This document shows, piece after piece, positions 16,685 to 25,339 of a stretch of 64,000 nt of DNA. Position 1 is the first letter of the stretch; every line of letters starts with the position of its first letter. The notes under the pieces were generated by a model. That model saw only the letters and a program-made list of their open reading frames with translations, was not told the origin of the DNA and made no database searches. This DNA is from Arenibacter sp. P308M17 (GTDB taxonomy: Bacteria; Bacteroidota; Bacteroidia; Flavobacteriales; Flavobacteriaceae), in assembly GCF_003426735.1 (NCBI RefSeq), contig NZ_QVON01000003.1, positions 372,001 through 436,000 on the forward strand, read 5' to 3'. A program made the translations under genes and the position numbers.

Positions 16685-17827
16685 ATGAAATTAGACAAGA
16701 AAGACATACTTAAGGCCCTTGAAAACATCACTGTTCCCGGCGAGGGACAAAATATGGTGGAGAGTGGCGCGGTTAAAAATATTATGGTTTTTGGGGACGA
16801 GGTAGTTGTTGATATTACCATTTCCAACCCAAGTTTACAGGCGCGGAAGAAAACGGAGGTCGAAATTTTGAAGATAATACACGACAAGGTGTACCACAAG
16901 GCCAAGATTACCGTCAATGTAAAAGTGAACGCCCCGGCAACCAAGCCCAAAGTGAACGAGATAAAGGGAAAACCCATTCCTGGAATTAAAAATATCATTG
17001 CGGTCGCTTCCGGAAAGGGCGGGGTAGGAAAATCTACGGTCACGGCAAATTTGGCCGTCACCTTGGCCAAAATGGGGTTTAAAGTTGGCCTATTGGACGC
17101 TGACATTTATGGTCCTTCCATGCCCATCATGTTCGATGTTGCCCAAGAAAAACCGTTGGCGACGAATGTTGAAGGGAAATCCAAAATGAAGCCCATAGAA
17201 AGTTATGGCGTAAAACTCCTTTCCATAGGCTTTTTCACCCAACCCAATCAGGCGGTAATTTGGAGAGGTCCCATGGCAGCCAAAGCACTTAATCAGATGA
17301 TTTTTGATGCCCATTGGGGAGAGCTGGATTTTATGCTCCTGGATCTTCCTCCCGGCACCGGGGATATACATTTGAGCATTATGCAATCCTTACCAATAAC
17401 AGGTGCAGTGGTAGTAAGTACCCCCCAGGAGGTGGCCTTGGCAGATGCCCGTAAAGGGGTGGCCATGTTCCAACAGGATTCTATAAATGTCCCCGTATTG
17501 GGAATAGTAGAAAATATGGCGTATTTTACACCAGAGGAACTTCCTAACAATAAATATTATATTTTTGGCAAGGAAGGTGCCAAACATCTGTCGGAAGATT
17601 TAAATGTTCCATTTCTGGGGGAGATTCCTTTGGTACAGAGTATTAGGGAAGCCGGTGATGCAGGAAGGCCGGCGGCACTTCAAACCGCAACGGCCATTGA
17701 AGCCGCTTTTGAGGAGATTACAAAAAATGTGGTTCGGGAAGTAGTGGATAGAAACAAAAGCTTACCTCCAACAGAGGCTATTAAAATAACTACAATGGCA
17801 GGTTGTTCGGCTGTTAAAAAGAAGTAA
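16685..17827 (+). CDS. Mrp/ApbC-type Fe-S cluster carrier ATPase
   Basis: A 380-residue protein with an N-terminal DUF59/MIP18-like domain (~1-85) and a P-loop ATPase of the Mrp/NBP35 family. The P-loop GKGGVGKST lies near residues 111-119, followed by GLLDADIYGPS and LLDLPPGTGD. It is expected to carry 4Fe-4S clusters to target proteins. The CxxC pair that binds the cluster in most Mrp proteins should follow ENMAYF; here that site reads FTPEEL (281-286) with no cysteine. The C-terminus keeps one Cys (AGCSAVKKK). It ends 2 bp before a NifU-like gene, which supports the Fe-S role. Confidence 0.9.
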   Translation: MKLDKKDILKALENITVPGEGQNMVESGAVKNIMVFGDEVVVDITISNPSLQARKKTEVEILKIIHDKVYHKAKITVNVKVNAPATKPKVNEIKGKPIPGIKNIIAVASGKGGVGKSTVTANLAVTLAKMGFKVGLLDADIYGPSMPIMFDVAQEKPLATNVEGKSKMKPIESYGVKLLSIGFFTQPNQAVIWRGPMAAKALNQMIFDAHWGELDFMLLDLPPGTGDIHLSIMQSLPITGAVVVSTPQEVALADARKGVAMFQQDSINVPVLGIVENMAYFTPEELPNNKYYIFGKEGAKHLSEDLNVPFLGEIPLVQSIREAGDAGRPAALQTATAIEAAFEEITKNVVREVVDRNKSLPPTEAIKITTMAGCSAVKKK

Positions 17828-17829
17828 TT

Positions 17830-18072
17830 ATGACATCTATTGAACTTAAAAATAACGTTGAAAAGGCCTTGGAGGAAATCCGACCTTTTTTGCAAAGTGA
17901 TGGAGGGGATATTTCCCTGATCTCCATAGACAATGATAATTCGGTCAAAGTGAAATTGGAAGGGGCCTGTATAGGTTGTTCAGTAAACCAGATGACCCTA
18001 AAGAGCGGTGTGGAAATGACCATAAAAAAATATGCCCCACAGATACAGGAGGTCATAAACGTGGTCCACTAA
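17830..18072 (+). CDS. NifU C-terminal-domain Fe-S scaffold protein
   Basis: An 80-residue protein corresponding to the NifU C-terminal (Nfu) domain alone. It starts with EKALEEIRPFLQSDGGDI and carries the cluster-binding pair Cys47/Cys50 in GACIGCSVNQMTLK. Nfu proteins hold a 4Fe-4S cluster across a dimer and pass it to apo-proteins. Only two bases separate it from mrp, so they are one transcription unit, and the pair may act as scaffold and carrier. Confidence 0.93.
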   Translation: MTSIELKNNVEKALEEIRPFLQSDGGDISLISIDNDNSVKVKLEGACIGCSVNQMTLKSGVEMTIKKYAPQIQEVINVVH

Positions 18073-18109
18073 GCCGACTTTTATCATAAACAATACTCGA
18101 TTCCCTTTT

Positions 18110-18117
18110 TAGCTTTG
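18110..18117 (+). promoter_or_regulatory. Candidate -7 element (TAGCTTTG)
   Basis: TAnnTTTG match 25 bp before the reductase start, in the 69-bp gap after the NifU-like gene. It suggests that the reductase has its own promoter. Confidence 0.4.
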
Positions 18118-18141
18118 TAGCTATTTTAAGTTCATTTTTCC

Positions 18142-19200
18142 ATGATTAAAACAGATATTCTGATTATAGGTGCAGGCCCAACCGGACTTTTTGCGGTTTT
18201 TGAAGCCGGCCTATTACAGCTTAAATGCCATTTAATAGACGCCTTGCCCCAAGCAGGCGGACAGTGTTCCGAAATTTACCCAAAAAAACCCATTTACGAT
18301 ATACCGGGATTCCCGGAAGTTTTGGCCGGTGACCTGGTCAACAACCTTATGGAACAGATAAAAGCGTTCCAACCGGGGTTTACTTTGGGCGAGCGGGCCA
18401 ATACCATTGAAAAGTTGGAAGATGGTACCTTTTTGGTAACTACCAACAAGGGTACCAGGCATAATGCCCCGATCGTGGCCATTGCCGGCGGTCTTGGCAG
18501 TTTTGAACCCAGAAAACCACTGATCGATAGAATAAAGGATTATGAAGACAAGGGTGTTGCCTATTTTATAAAGGATCCGGAAGTATATCGCAATAAAAAG
18601 GTACTGATTGCCGGAGGGGGCGATTCTGCCCTGGACTGGAGTATCTTTTTGGCCGATGTTGCTTCGGAAGTAACTTTGGTTCATAGAAGAAATGAGTTTA
18701 GAGGTGCCTTGGATTCTGTAGAGAAGGTACAGTCCCTAAAAAACTTGGGAAAAATAAACCTTATTACCCCCGCAGAAGTCGTGGGTCTAAAAGGGTCCGG
18801 AAAATTGGAGGCCGTGGTCATCAACAAAACCGGGGATGAGGATGAAGAAATTACCAAGGAAATAGATTATTTTATCCCTTTGTTCGGGCTCTCGCCCAAA
18901 TTGGGACCTATTGCGGATTGGGGACTGGAAATTGAAAAGAATGCCATAAAAGTGGACACCTTCGATTATCAGACCAATATTCCAGGTATTTATGCCATTG
19001 GGGACGTAAATACATATCCCGGAAAACTGAAATTGATCCTTTGCGGTTTCCATGAGGCAACCCTAATGTGCCAAAGCGCCTATCAGCGCATTTTCCCAGA
19101 TAAAAAATATGTTATGAAGTACACCACCGTAGGTGGCGTATCCGGTTTTGATGGCAGCAAGAAAGAAGCCCCAAAGGCAGTAGTAAAGTCCATTGATTAA
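18142..19200 (+). CDS. Ferredoxin/flavodoxin-NADP+ reductase (TrxR-like)
   Basis: A 352-residue flavoprotein of the thioredoxin-reductase-like ferredoxin-NADP+ reductase group. The FAD-binding motif GAGPTGLFA is at residues ~9-17, the NADPH site is GGGDSALDWS near 157, and the second FAD contact is YAIGDV near 285. The redox CxxC of true thioredoxin reductase is absent, which supports the FNR assignment, and the C-terminal extension is typical of that group. It passes electrons between NADPH and ferredoxin or flavodoxin. A 2Fe-2S ferredoxin follows 70 bp downstream and is the obvious partner. Confidence 0.9.
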   Translation: MIKTDILIIGAGPTGLFAVFEAGLLQLKCHLIDALPQAGGQCSEIYPKKPIYDIPGFPEVLAGDLVNNLMEQIKAFQPGFTLGERANTIEKLEDGTFLVTTNKGTRHNAPIVAIAGGLGSFEPRKPLIDRIKDYEDKGVAYFIKDPEVYRNKKVLIAGGGDSALDWSIFLADVASEVTLVHRRNEFRGALDSVEKVQSLKNLGKINLITPAEVVGLKGSGKLEAVVINKTGDEDEEITKEIDYFIPLFGLSPKLGPIADWGLEIEKNAIKVDTFDYQTNIPGIYAIGDVNTYPGKLKLILCGFHEATLMCQSAYQRIFPDKKYVMKYTTVGGVSGFDGSKKEAPKAVVKSID

Positions 19201-19231
19201 AAAAAACAGCCAAATCCTAAAGTAAATCCCT

Positions 19232-19239
19232 TAAATTTG
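19232..19239 (+). promoter_or_regulatory. Candidate -7 element of ferredoxin gene (TAAATTTG)
   Basis: TAnnTTTG match. Predicted transcription would begin near 19245, which places an alternative TTG start at 19247 at the very 5' end and supports the ATG at 19271. Confidence 0.4.
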
Positions 19240-19270
19240 CTGGCTATTGGCAAAAAAGAATATTTCTGGC

Positions 19271-19600
19271 ATGAGCGATGTTAAAATAAAAATTAAGGAC
19301 AGGGATGGGGTTGTTCACGAGGTAGACGCACCCACGGATATGAATATGAACCTCATGGAGATAGTTCGGTCCTACGAACTTGCCCCTGAAGGCACCATAG
19401 GGATATGTGGAGGCATGGCCATGTGCGCTTCCTGCCAGTGCTATATAGAATCTGACCATCAATTACCAGGGATGTCGGATGATGAGGACGCCATGCTGGC
19501 AGAAGCCTTCCATGTAAAGGACAACAGCCGCCTAGGCTGCCAAATCCATATCACAGAGGATTTGGAAGGCCTGGAAGTGGAGTTGGCCCCTGAGAGCTAG
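19271..19600 (+). CDS. 2Fe-2S ferredoxin (adrenodoxin-type)
   Basis: A 109-residue soluble electron carrier. Cluster ligands are Cys46, Cys52, Cys55 and Cys90 (ICGGMAMCASC and LGCQI), the spacing of vertebrate-type/ISC ferredoxins. A fifth cysteine, Cys57, follows directly. The start at 19271 gives the standard N-terminal beta strand (VKIKIKDRDG); an upstream TTG at 19247 is improbable. It is likely the partner of the reductase upstream and may feed electrons to Fe-S assembly or a cytochrome P450-type enzyme. Confidence 0.92.
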   Translation: MSDVKIKIKDRDGVVHEVDAPTDMNMNLMEIVRSYELAPEGTIGICGGMAMCASCQCYIESDHQLPGMSDDEDAMLAEAFHVKDNSRLGCQIHITEDLEGLEVELAPES

Positions 19601-19646
19601 AGTGTAATCCTAAGTATTTTTATGGCCTATTTCCCTAAATCGGGGA

Positions 19647-21437
19647 CTAATTTTTATTTTGGGCCGCCCAATGGGCCATCATAATTATGGATCCGGCAGT
19701 ACCATCCATAGTAGGTTCATTGGTGGAATAGTCCCCTACATCATCATGGTACACCACAAATTTATTCTGAAAGGCTTCAAATTCGTCCGGGTCGTCCATG
19801 CGTAAGCCCTTTAAGGAATTAAAAATTGAGGCATAGACCGGTCCGTCTACCAGGCCGCCTGCAACTTCCTTTTTGGTCAGTGCCCAAGTACTGGTATGCA
19901 CGTCCACAGGATACTCCCCATTTTCCGGTATTTTGGTAAACATGGAGGTTCCCCAAGGATTTCTACCAAAAAGCCAATCCCGTTGTTCCACCAGAAATGA
20001 ACGGTAACTTTTATCGCCTGTCATTTTTTCATAAAGAATCCCCTGGGTAATTAGACTGCTGAGCAAATTATTGGAACACCATATAAAAGGGACACCAATA
20101 TTATAGGCGTTTTTGGATGCCCTTTTCAAATTATCCTCCAAACCACTTTTGTAATATGCTGCCAAGGTATTTTTGAAATCATCATCTACCTCATCAAATA
20201 GGGCAAAATGGCCCAAATTGACAAAAGGGTAATATTCATAATGCCCAACAGAATCCATAGGCGTCCAAGATACCGTATTTGCCTTTAGGGCATACTCCTT
20301 GGCCTCTCTCAAATAGCTACTGTTCCCCGTACTTTTATAAAGTTCCGCAGCACCCCACTCCATATCGTCCGCCCAGGTTTTCTCCGAATATCGGTAGGGG
20401 GCACCATATGAATTTCCCTGCTGAAAACCTTCCTTCTCCTTTCCCAATTTATATAGGGATTTGGCCGCAGCCAAACAGTTTTGTGCAAAGACGGAATCCT
20501 TTACGTCCCGTAACCAAATTCTTGCCGCCAAGGCCAGTGCTGCGGCAGAGCGCCCTGCCAAATTAGAAACCCCGCTGGCCTCACTTTTGTATTTGTTAAG
20601 CCCTTGAGGTGTTCCGGTAGTAAAATAGGCCACCCTGTAACTATTCTGGCCCCACCCGTAGTCCGACTTGTCCTCATCCGGCATTTTCCAACCTATATGA
20701 TCGCGATCGTCCGCAATTTGATGGATCAATTGATCGGATCCGGGGTGTAATTTTAGTATCCAGTCCAACCCCCATTTGGCCTCATCCAAAACATCCGCAA
20801 TACCATTGGGCCCTGGTTGGCCCAAGGCGTTTACCCGGTCCTCAAAAGCAGTGGGGTAAAGTTCATAGGCCATTAACATATGGGCAGTGGCATAACTTCC
20901 AGTGATCAGGTATTTCAGCTGATCTCCCGCATCATGCCAACCTCCGGAGGCATTTACAAATGTTCCATCGGGCATAGGGCCATAAGCAGAACGCCCATCC
21001 CTTTGATGGCACACCATATCAAAATAAGGATTGTACCCGCAACGTTGCTGGCGCATAAATTCCAATAAAACCTCGGGCTTTTGCCCATAAACATCATTTC
21101 CTATCTTAAAAAGACCGGAGCGCGATCTGGTCTTTTTGCCCTGTATGAAGTAAGTGCCATTGATGGTAACGTGTGAAAAATTGAGCTCATAATAATTTTT
21201 GAACCTGCCCCACCCTTCCTGTTTGGATGGTTTTGGCCTTAAAGTGGCCACTACCTTGCCTTTATCATTAATCAACTGGAAGGCTTCACTTACCCTGTCA
21301 TGAGAAAAAACAATGGCTTTTTTATGTTCCTCCGATAAATACCCCAACTGATTGATTCTAATAAAAGGGCCTTGGGGAGTTTCGCTGCCCATAAGGATTT
21401 GTCCCAATGACAAAAACAAAAAAAATAATCGTTTCAT
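19647..21437 (-). CDS. Glycoside hydrolase family 9 (endoglucanase-type), exported
   Basis: A 596-residue enzyme with a signal peptide (residues 1-~19), an N-terminal Ig-like CelD_N domain (~25-110: IRINQLGYL, then HVTINGTYFI) and an (alpha/alpha)6-barrel GH9 catalytic domain. The catalytic Asp motif is GGWHDAGDQLKY near residue 168, a substrate-site His motif is VHTSTW, and the acid Glu motif is DYSTNEPTMDGTAG near residue 575. Family members hydrolyse beta-1,4-glucans such as cellulose or mixed-linkage glucans. No T9SS tail or carbohydrate-binding module is seen, so a periplasmic site acting on imported oligosaccharides is likely. Confidence 0.92.
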   Translation of the reverse strand: MKRLFFLFLSLGQILMGSETPQGPFIRINQLGYLSEEHKKAIVFSHDRVSEAFQLINDKGKVVATLRPKPSKQEGWGRFKNYYELNFSHVTINGTYFIQGKKTRSRSGLFKIGNDVYGQKPEVLLEFMRQQRCGYNPYFDMVCHQRDGRSAYGPMPDGTFVNASGGWHDAGDQLKYLITGSYATAHMLMAYELYPTAFEDRVNALGQPGPNGIADVLDEAKWGLDWILKLHPGSDQLIHQIADDRDHIGWKMPDEDKSDYGWGQNSYRVAYFTTGTPQGLNKYKSEASGVSNLAGRSAAALALAARIWLRDVKDSVFAQNCLAAAKSLYKLGKEKEGFQQGNSYGAPYRYSEKTWADDMEWGAAELYKSTGNSSYLREAKEYALKANTVSWTPMDSVGHYEYYPFVNLGHFALFDEVDDDFKNTLAAYYKSGLEDNLKRASKNAYNIGVPFIWCSNNLLSSLITQGILYEKMTGDKSYRSFLVEQRDWLFGRNPWGTSMFTKIPENGEYPVDVHTSTWALTKKEVAGGLVDGPVYASIFNSLKGLRMDDPDEFEAFQNKFVVYHDDVGDYSTNEPTMDGTAGSIIMMAHWAAQNKN

Positions 21438-21463
21438 CTGCTCAAATTTATTGTTATTTAAAG

Positions 21464-21565
21464 GTCAGACCTGCCCGACTTCATCGTTCCCGTCCGTACC
21501 GGAAGGGGCGGACAGGCGTGTGGAATTTGCCATTGAACATATCTTCCCGATAATTATCGGGAGTA
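21464..21565. repeat. Interspersed palindromic repeat, copy A
   Basis: About 100 bp starting with GGTCAGACCTGCCCGACTTC, then TTCCCGTCCGTACCGGAA, a GGACAGGCG segment, and ending in the perfect 18-bp palindrome at 21545-21562. The same series of blocks, in the same order and orientation, occurs at 33807-33908. Both copies lie just upstream of a minus-strand gene start. The CCTGCCCG and CGGACAGG arms can pair as a hairpin. This is the signature of a REP-like or MITE-like intergenic family. Confidence 0.8.
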
Positions 21566-21633
21566 TCAAGATTTGTTATGGCTCATTTCATAGAAAAGGG
21601 GATTATAAAACTTAAATATAACAATATTGTCCC

Positions 21634-22416
21634 TTAATTGCCCTCAACTAAGCTTTCAATATGCTGTAATTGATAGCCCTTTTTTTTCAAATGCTTAATT
21701 AAGGGTCCCAAGTAATGATATAGCTTGTCCGTACGGGAAGTATCCGTACCTATATGCATTAGAAGCAAAAACCCGTTTAAGCCCGTTTTATTTTGTTCTT
21801 CAAATTTTATGATACTTTGGAAAATTTCGTCGCTCGACTTATAATTTTTCATATCAGGGGTAGTATAATCCGCATGGGACAAGGTTCCATGGGTCATATT
21901 TACCAATTTCAACCCCATATCTCCCGTCCATTTGGCAATGCTATCGTTATACCATTCATAGGGAGGGAGAAAATACCGGGCGTCTTCCTTCCCAATGTTA
22001 AATTCTTTCATCTTCCCATAATTCTCCAAGAGATCTTGCGTAAATTCCTGTTTTGAAACCAAAAGGCTGTCCCTTTGCACCCAATCACAGTACAAAAGGT
22101 GTTTGTTGGAATGTGCTCCCAAATAATGGCCATCCCCATGTAGCTTTTTTATAATTCTGGTAAATTTTGGATTACTGTAAAAGTTTCCCGTAAAAAAAAA
22201 GGAGGCCAACACCTGTTCCCTTTTAAGGATCTTGCGTATGTAATTGGCGCCATCTCCAAATTGATCGCCCGTAAATATTAGGGATAAGGCCGCACGTGTA
22301 CTGTCCCCTCTGACCAATGCCCCTTTTAAATAAGAAAAATTTTCCGATGGCAGCTCTTGACCCTTGCCGGCCAAAATGCTGCCGATAAAAATTACATAAA
22401 ATAGACTTTTTCTCAT
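21634..22416 (-). CDS. Polysaccharide deacetylase (NodB-like) family protein
   Basis: A 260-residue exported protein with an N-terminal signal peptide and a NodB-type barrel. The His pair is in GAHSNKH and a further motif is RYFLPPYEWYND. The first motif, TFDDG in classical deacetylases, is altered to FTGDQFGDG, keeping one Asp in each half, so the metal site may differ. It could remove acetyl groups from a polysaccharide. It ends about 200 bp upstream of the GH9 gene on the same strand with copy A of the palindromic repeat between them; an 18-bp gap separates it from the ABC exporter. Confidence 0.78.
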   Translation of the reverse strand: MRKSLFYVIFIGSILAGKGQELPSENFSYLKGALVRGDSTRAALSLIFTGDQFGDGANYIRKILKREQVLASFFFTGNFYSNPKFTRIIKKLHGDGHYLGAHSNKHLLYCDWVQRDSLLVSKQEFTQDLLENYGKMKEFNIGKEDARYFLPPYEWYNDSIAKWTGDMGLKLVNMTHGTLSHADYTTPDMKNYKSSDEIFQSIIKFEEQNKTGLNGFLLLMHIGTDTSRTDKLYHYLGPLIKHLKKKGYQLQHIESLVEGN

Positions 22417-22434
22417 TTCCTGGAATATGAAGTG

Positions 22435-24171
22435 CTAAATCCTGGCCTGATAGGTAAATAGGTTATAGTAGCGTCCTTCTTTTGCAATTAGTTCTTCATG
22501 CGTACCTTTTTCAGCGATGCGACCATTTTCAATTACAAGAATTTGATCGGCCTTCCTTATAGTGCTCAGTCTGTGGGCAATTACAAAAGTAGTCCTTCCT
22601 GCGGTCAAGGTGGCCAAACTTTTTTGAATCAGGGCTTCACTTTCAGTATCCAGATTGGAAGTGGCCTCATCCAAAATCAATATTTTTGGATTGGCCAAAA
22701 CGGCCCTGGCAATGGCAATACGTTGCCGCTGTCCACCCGAAAGCTTCACTCCGCGTTCCCCGATCAGAGTGTCCAATCCGTTTTCAAACCTATTGGTAAA
22801 CTCATCCACATAAGCGGCCTTGACTGCCTCTATTACTTCGTCCTCCGTGGCATTTGGTCTTGGGAACATTATGTTTTCCCTAATAGTCCCTTCAAACAAA
22901 AACTCATCCTGCAATACAACCCCAAGATATTGACGATAGCTACTGAGGTCTACCTTGGAAATATCCTGACCATCCAAGGTAATGGTTCCCGATAAGGGGT
23001 TAAGAAAAGTTGCCGCCAAACCGGCTATGGTAGATTTCCCTGACCCGGAGCTACCCACTAAGGCCACCACATTGCCCGACTTCACTTCAAAACTAACGTT
23101 GTGCAATACATCCTTATCCTCTTCGTAGGCAAAGGATACATCCTTAAAAGCAATATCCCCCTTTATTTTATCCAAAACTATGGTTCTTTCCTCTTCATTG
23201 GCTTCAGGTGTCATATTCATTAGTTCTTCCGTACGGTCCAGACCTGCAAGCGCCTCTGTAAGTTGGCTCCCTATATTGCTCATTTGCACAATGGGTGCGA
23301 TCATGATGCCCAAAACAAAGGTAAAGGACAAAAAATCTCCCAAGCTCAAGTCTTCGTACATTATTTTATAGCCCCCTATTCCCATAATTCCGGTAGTGGC
23401 AATTCCGATCAAAAAAGTGGCAGAGCTGGTCATAAAAGCGGTTGCCGTAAGGCTCTTTTTTACGTTTTGAAACAACAGCTCCACCCCGTTTTCAAAAACC
23501 TTGGTTTCCTGTGCCTCGGCATTAAAGCCCTTAATTACCCTTATTCCACCCAATGTTTCGGTAAGCCTACCGGTAACCTCGGCATTTATTTTTCCCCGAT
23601 TTCTAAAAATAGGCCTAATGACCTTAAAGGCCTTTAAAGCTATAAAGGCGAAAATGGCCAAGGGGATAAAGGTAAAGAGGGTCATTGACGGACTAATCCA
23701 CAACATGTAAGCCAGGGCTCCTATTGCCGTAATACTTCCCCCTACCAATTGGACCAATCCAGTTCCGATAAGGTTGCGGACCCCTTCCACATCCGACATT
23801 ATACGGGAGACCAAAGCCCCTGATTTTGCATTATCAAAAAAACGGATCGGGAGTGAAAGTACTTTTTTCTGCACCTGTGCCCTAAGCTCCGAGATTAGAT
23901 ATTGTGCCTGCACACTCAAAATTTTTGTCAATAAAAACGAGGTTACGGCACGCACCAAAATGGATAGTATTACCAGCCCGACCAAAATTTTGAGCATGTC
24001 CATATCCTTGTTGGGAATAACGTCGTCCATAAAATATTTTAGGGAGATGGGACCTACAAAATTGGCGGCATTACTGATGACGATCAGGAACAGACCCACA
24101 AAAACCAAATTTCGCCTTGGCCAAATTATGGTTTTAAAGGCGGTAAGAATACTAACTTTTTTATCGGACAT
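22435..24171 (-). CDS. MsbA-type ABC exporter (fused permease-ATPase)
   Basis: A 578-residue half-transporter that works as a homodimer. Six membrane helices occupy residues ~20-310, and the ATPase domain has Walker A GSSGSGKST, the Q-loop near LGVVLQDEF, the signature LSGGQRQRIAIARA, Walker B ILILDEATSNLD and the switch AHRLSTI. These features match the MsbA/lipid A and multidrug exporter group. The substrate is unknown. It is followed after 18 bp by the deacetylase-like gene on the same strand, so they may be co-transcribed. Confidence 0.93.
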   Translation of the reverse strand: MSDKKVSILTAFKTIIWPRRNLVFVGLFLIVISNAANFVGPISLKYFMDDVIPNKDMDMLKILVGLVILSILVRAVTSFLLTKILSVQAQYLISELRAQVQKKVLSLPIRFFDNAKSGALVSRIMSDVEGVRNLIGTGLVQLVGGSITAIGALAYMLWISPSMTLFTFIPLAIFAFIALKAFKVIRPIFRNRGKINAEVTGRLTETLGGIRVIKGFNAEAQETKVFENGVELLFQNVKKSLTATAFMTSSATFLIGIATTGIMGIGGYKIMYEDLSLGDFLSFTFVLGIMIAPIVQMSNIGSQLTEALAGLDRTEELMNMTPEANEEERTIVLDKIKGDIAFKDVSFAYEEDKDVLHNVSFEVKSGNVVALVGSSGSGKSTIAGLAATFLNPLSGTITLDGQDISKVDLSSYRQYLGVVLQDEFLFEGTIRENIMFPRPNATEDEVIEAVKAAYVDEFTNRFENGLDTLIGERGVKLSGGQRQRIAIARAVLANPKILILDEATSNLDTESEALIQKSLATLTAGRTTFVIAHRLSTIRKADQILVIENGRIAEKGTHEELIAKEGRYYNLFTYQARI

Positions 24172-24239
24172 TTATATTATATTTTGACCAAGGGGCCTTT
24201 TAAGGTATAAATGTAATTAAAGTTATTGGTAGAGGAACC

Positions 24240-24347
24240 ATGAAACTTTCTGACTTACGACATAATTACGGCCTACAGCGAATATTAAAAAAATATCCCA
24301 AGACCCAGATATTATTTCTAAATGAACTTACCATTAATCAAAAATAG
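24240..24347 (+). pseudogene. Possible pdxH N-terminal remnant or small ORF
   Basis: A 35-codon frame starting at an ATG between the ABC exporter and the SGNH gene, on the opposite strand from both. It begins KLSDLRHNYG and ends in an ILFLNEL segment. The order LR-x2-Y, a Pro and then LF resembles the first 30 residues of pyridoxamine 5'-phosphate oxidase, with two small spacing differences, and then stops. It could be a decayed pdxH relic or chance. It overlaps the 3' end of the SGNH gene by 14 bp. Confidence 0.2.
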
Positions 24348-25098
24348 GAAGTACTACGGGATACAATTTATCCACAAATAGCTTATAGGCTTCAGCCGAT
24401 GGATGCAGGCCATCGCCCGCTACCAGATCGGGGCTGGACAGGCCATTACGCGTTATATCCGTAATATTAACAAAAGGTACCCCTTTCTGAATGGCCGTAG
24501 CTGCCGCAAAGGCATTGTATTCATCAATTTCCTTGGAAATTATTTCCGAATTACTACCCTCTCCAAAAGGGGTATAGGCATAATCGGGTATGGAAACAAC
24601 AACCACATTTTTGGGGTTTCCAAATGCCAAGGCCAATGCCCGTTCCAACAATAGTGGAAACTCTTGGGCATATACCTCAAATGGCTTGCCCTGATATTGA
24701 TTGTTGACCCCTATTAAAAGAGTTACCAAATCATAGGAACTTAGCTGGGTTCCCCTGTTTACTGCATCCAATAAATTATCTGTTCTCCATCCCGTTACAG
24801 CGATAATTTCCGTATTGACCGTTACGTCCAAACCTTGCTCCAGCCTATTCTCCAATTGGATTGGAAAGCTTTCCGACCTTTTAACACTTGCACCAATGGT
24901 GTAGCTATCCCCCAAGGCCAAATAATTATAGGTTCCGGAATCGTTCAAATGTGGCCCCTTTGTTTCATTGGGGCTTCCCATTGTTGGCCCAGGATCCAAA
25001 ATTTGATCTGTGGGCGATTCATTAACGATTATGTCACTTTCTTGGGAGCAACTGGAAAATATGGCCCCAAAGAGGAAAAGTAAGGTGAAGCGCATCAT
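24334..25098 (-). CDS. SGNH/GDSL-family hydrolase lipoprotein
   Basis: A 254-residue lipoprotein (lipobox FSSC, Cys17). The SGNH blocks are in order: LALGDSYTIGASV (nucleophile Ser), a Gly in the second block, LLIGVNNQYQG (Asn block) and DGLHPSAEAYK (catalytic Asp-His pair). This is an esterase/lipase or carbohydrate acetylesterase fold. A Pro/Asn-rich stretch links lipid anchor and domain. It is probably periplasmic or on the outer membrane, and the substrate is unknown. No operon partner is evident except the possible small ORF upstream. Confidence 0.88.
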   Translation of the reverse strand: MMRFTLLFLFGAIFSSCSQESDIIVNESPTDQILDPGPTMGSPNETKGPHLNDSGTYNYLALGDSYTIGASVKRSESFPIQLENRLEQGLDVTVNTEIIAVTGWRTDNLLDAVNRGTQLSSYDLVTLLIGVNNQYQGKPFEVYAQEFPLLLERALALAFGNPKNVVVVSIPDYAYTPFGEGSNSEIISKEIDEYNAFAAATAIQKGVPFVNITDITRNGLSSPDLVAGDGLHPSAEAYKLFVDKLYPVVLPIFD

Positions 25099-25128
25099 AA
25101 GTGTTTTATATTATTTACGTAAAATGAT

Positions 25129-25152
25129 ATAGGGAGGTTTTTCCTCCAATAT
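25129..25152 (-). terminator. GGAGG/CCTCC hairpin
   Basis: A short stem (GGAGG paired with CCTCC, loop of A/T) between the SGNH gene and the upstream minus-strand genes. Only a weak T-run follows on the minus strand, so it is a possible terminator of the upstream unit. Confidence 0.35.
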
Positions 25153-25202
25153 AAAAATTTATGGAAACGTAGTATCCCTACCTAACTTGGGCCAGCGTCC
25201 GG

Positions 25203-25301
25203 TCAATTCTTATTGCTTCTAAAATTCCTAAGCAGTCTTAAGGAATATGGGATTAGGATGAGCAATATATTAATGATCAATAAATAGTAATATCCTTTCA
25301 T
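25203..25301 (-). CDS. Possible 32-aa single-helix membrane peptide
   Basis: An ATG-started frame of 32 codons with a charged-hydrophobic-charged layout: MKGYYY, a run of Leu/Ile about 13 residues long, then SLRLLRNFRSNKN. This is the pattern of a small inner-membrane protein with its basic tail in the cytoplasm. It lies 38 bp after the stop of the secreted hypothetical gene (25340-25981) on the same strand, so it could be the second gene of that unit. No family was recognised, and coding is not proven. Confidence 0.4.
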   Translation of the reverse strand: MKGYYYLLIINILLILIPYSLRLLRNFRSNKN

Positions 25302-25339
25302 TATTGCCGGTGTTGGTGTTACTAGGGACTAATTGATTT

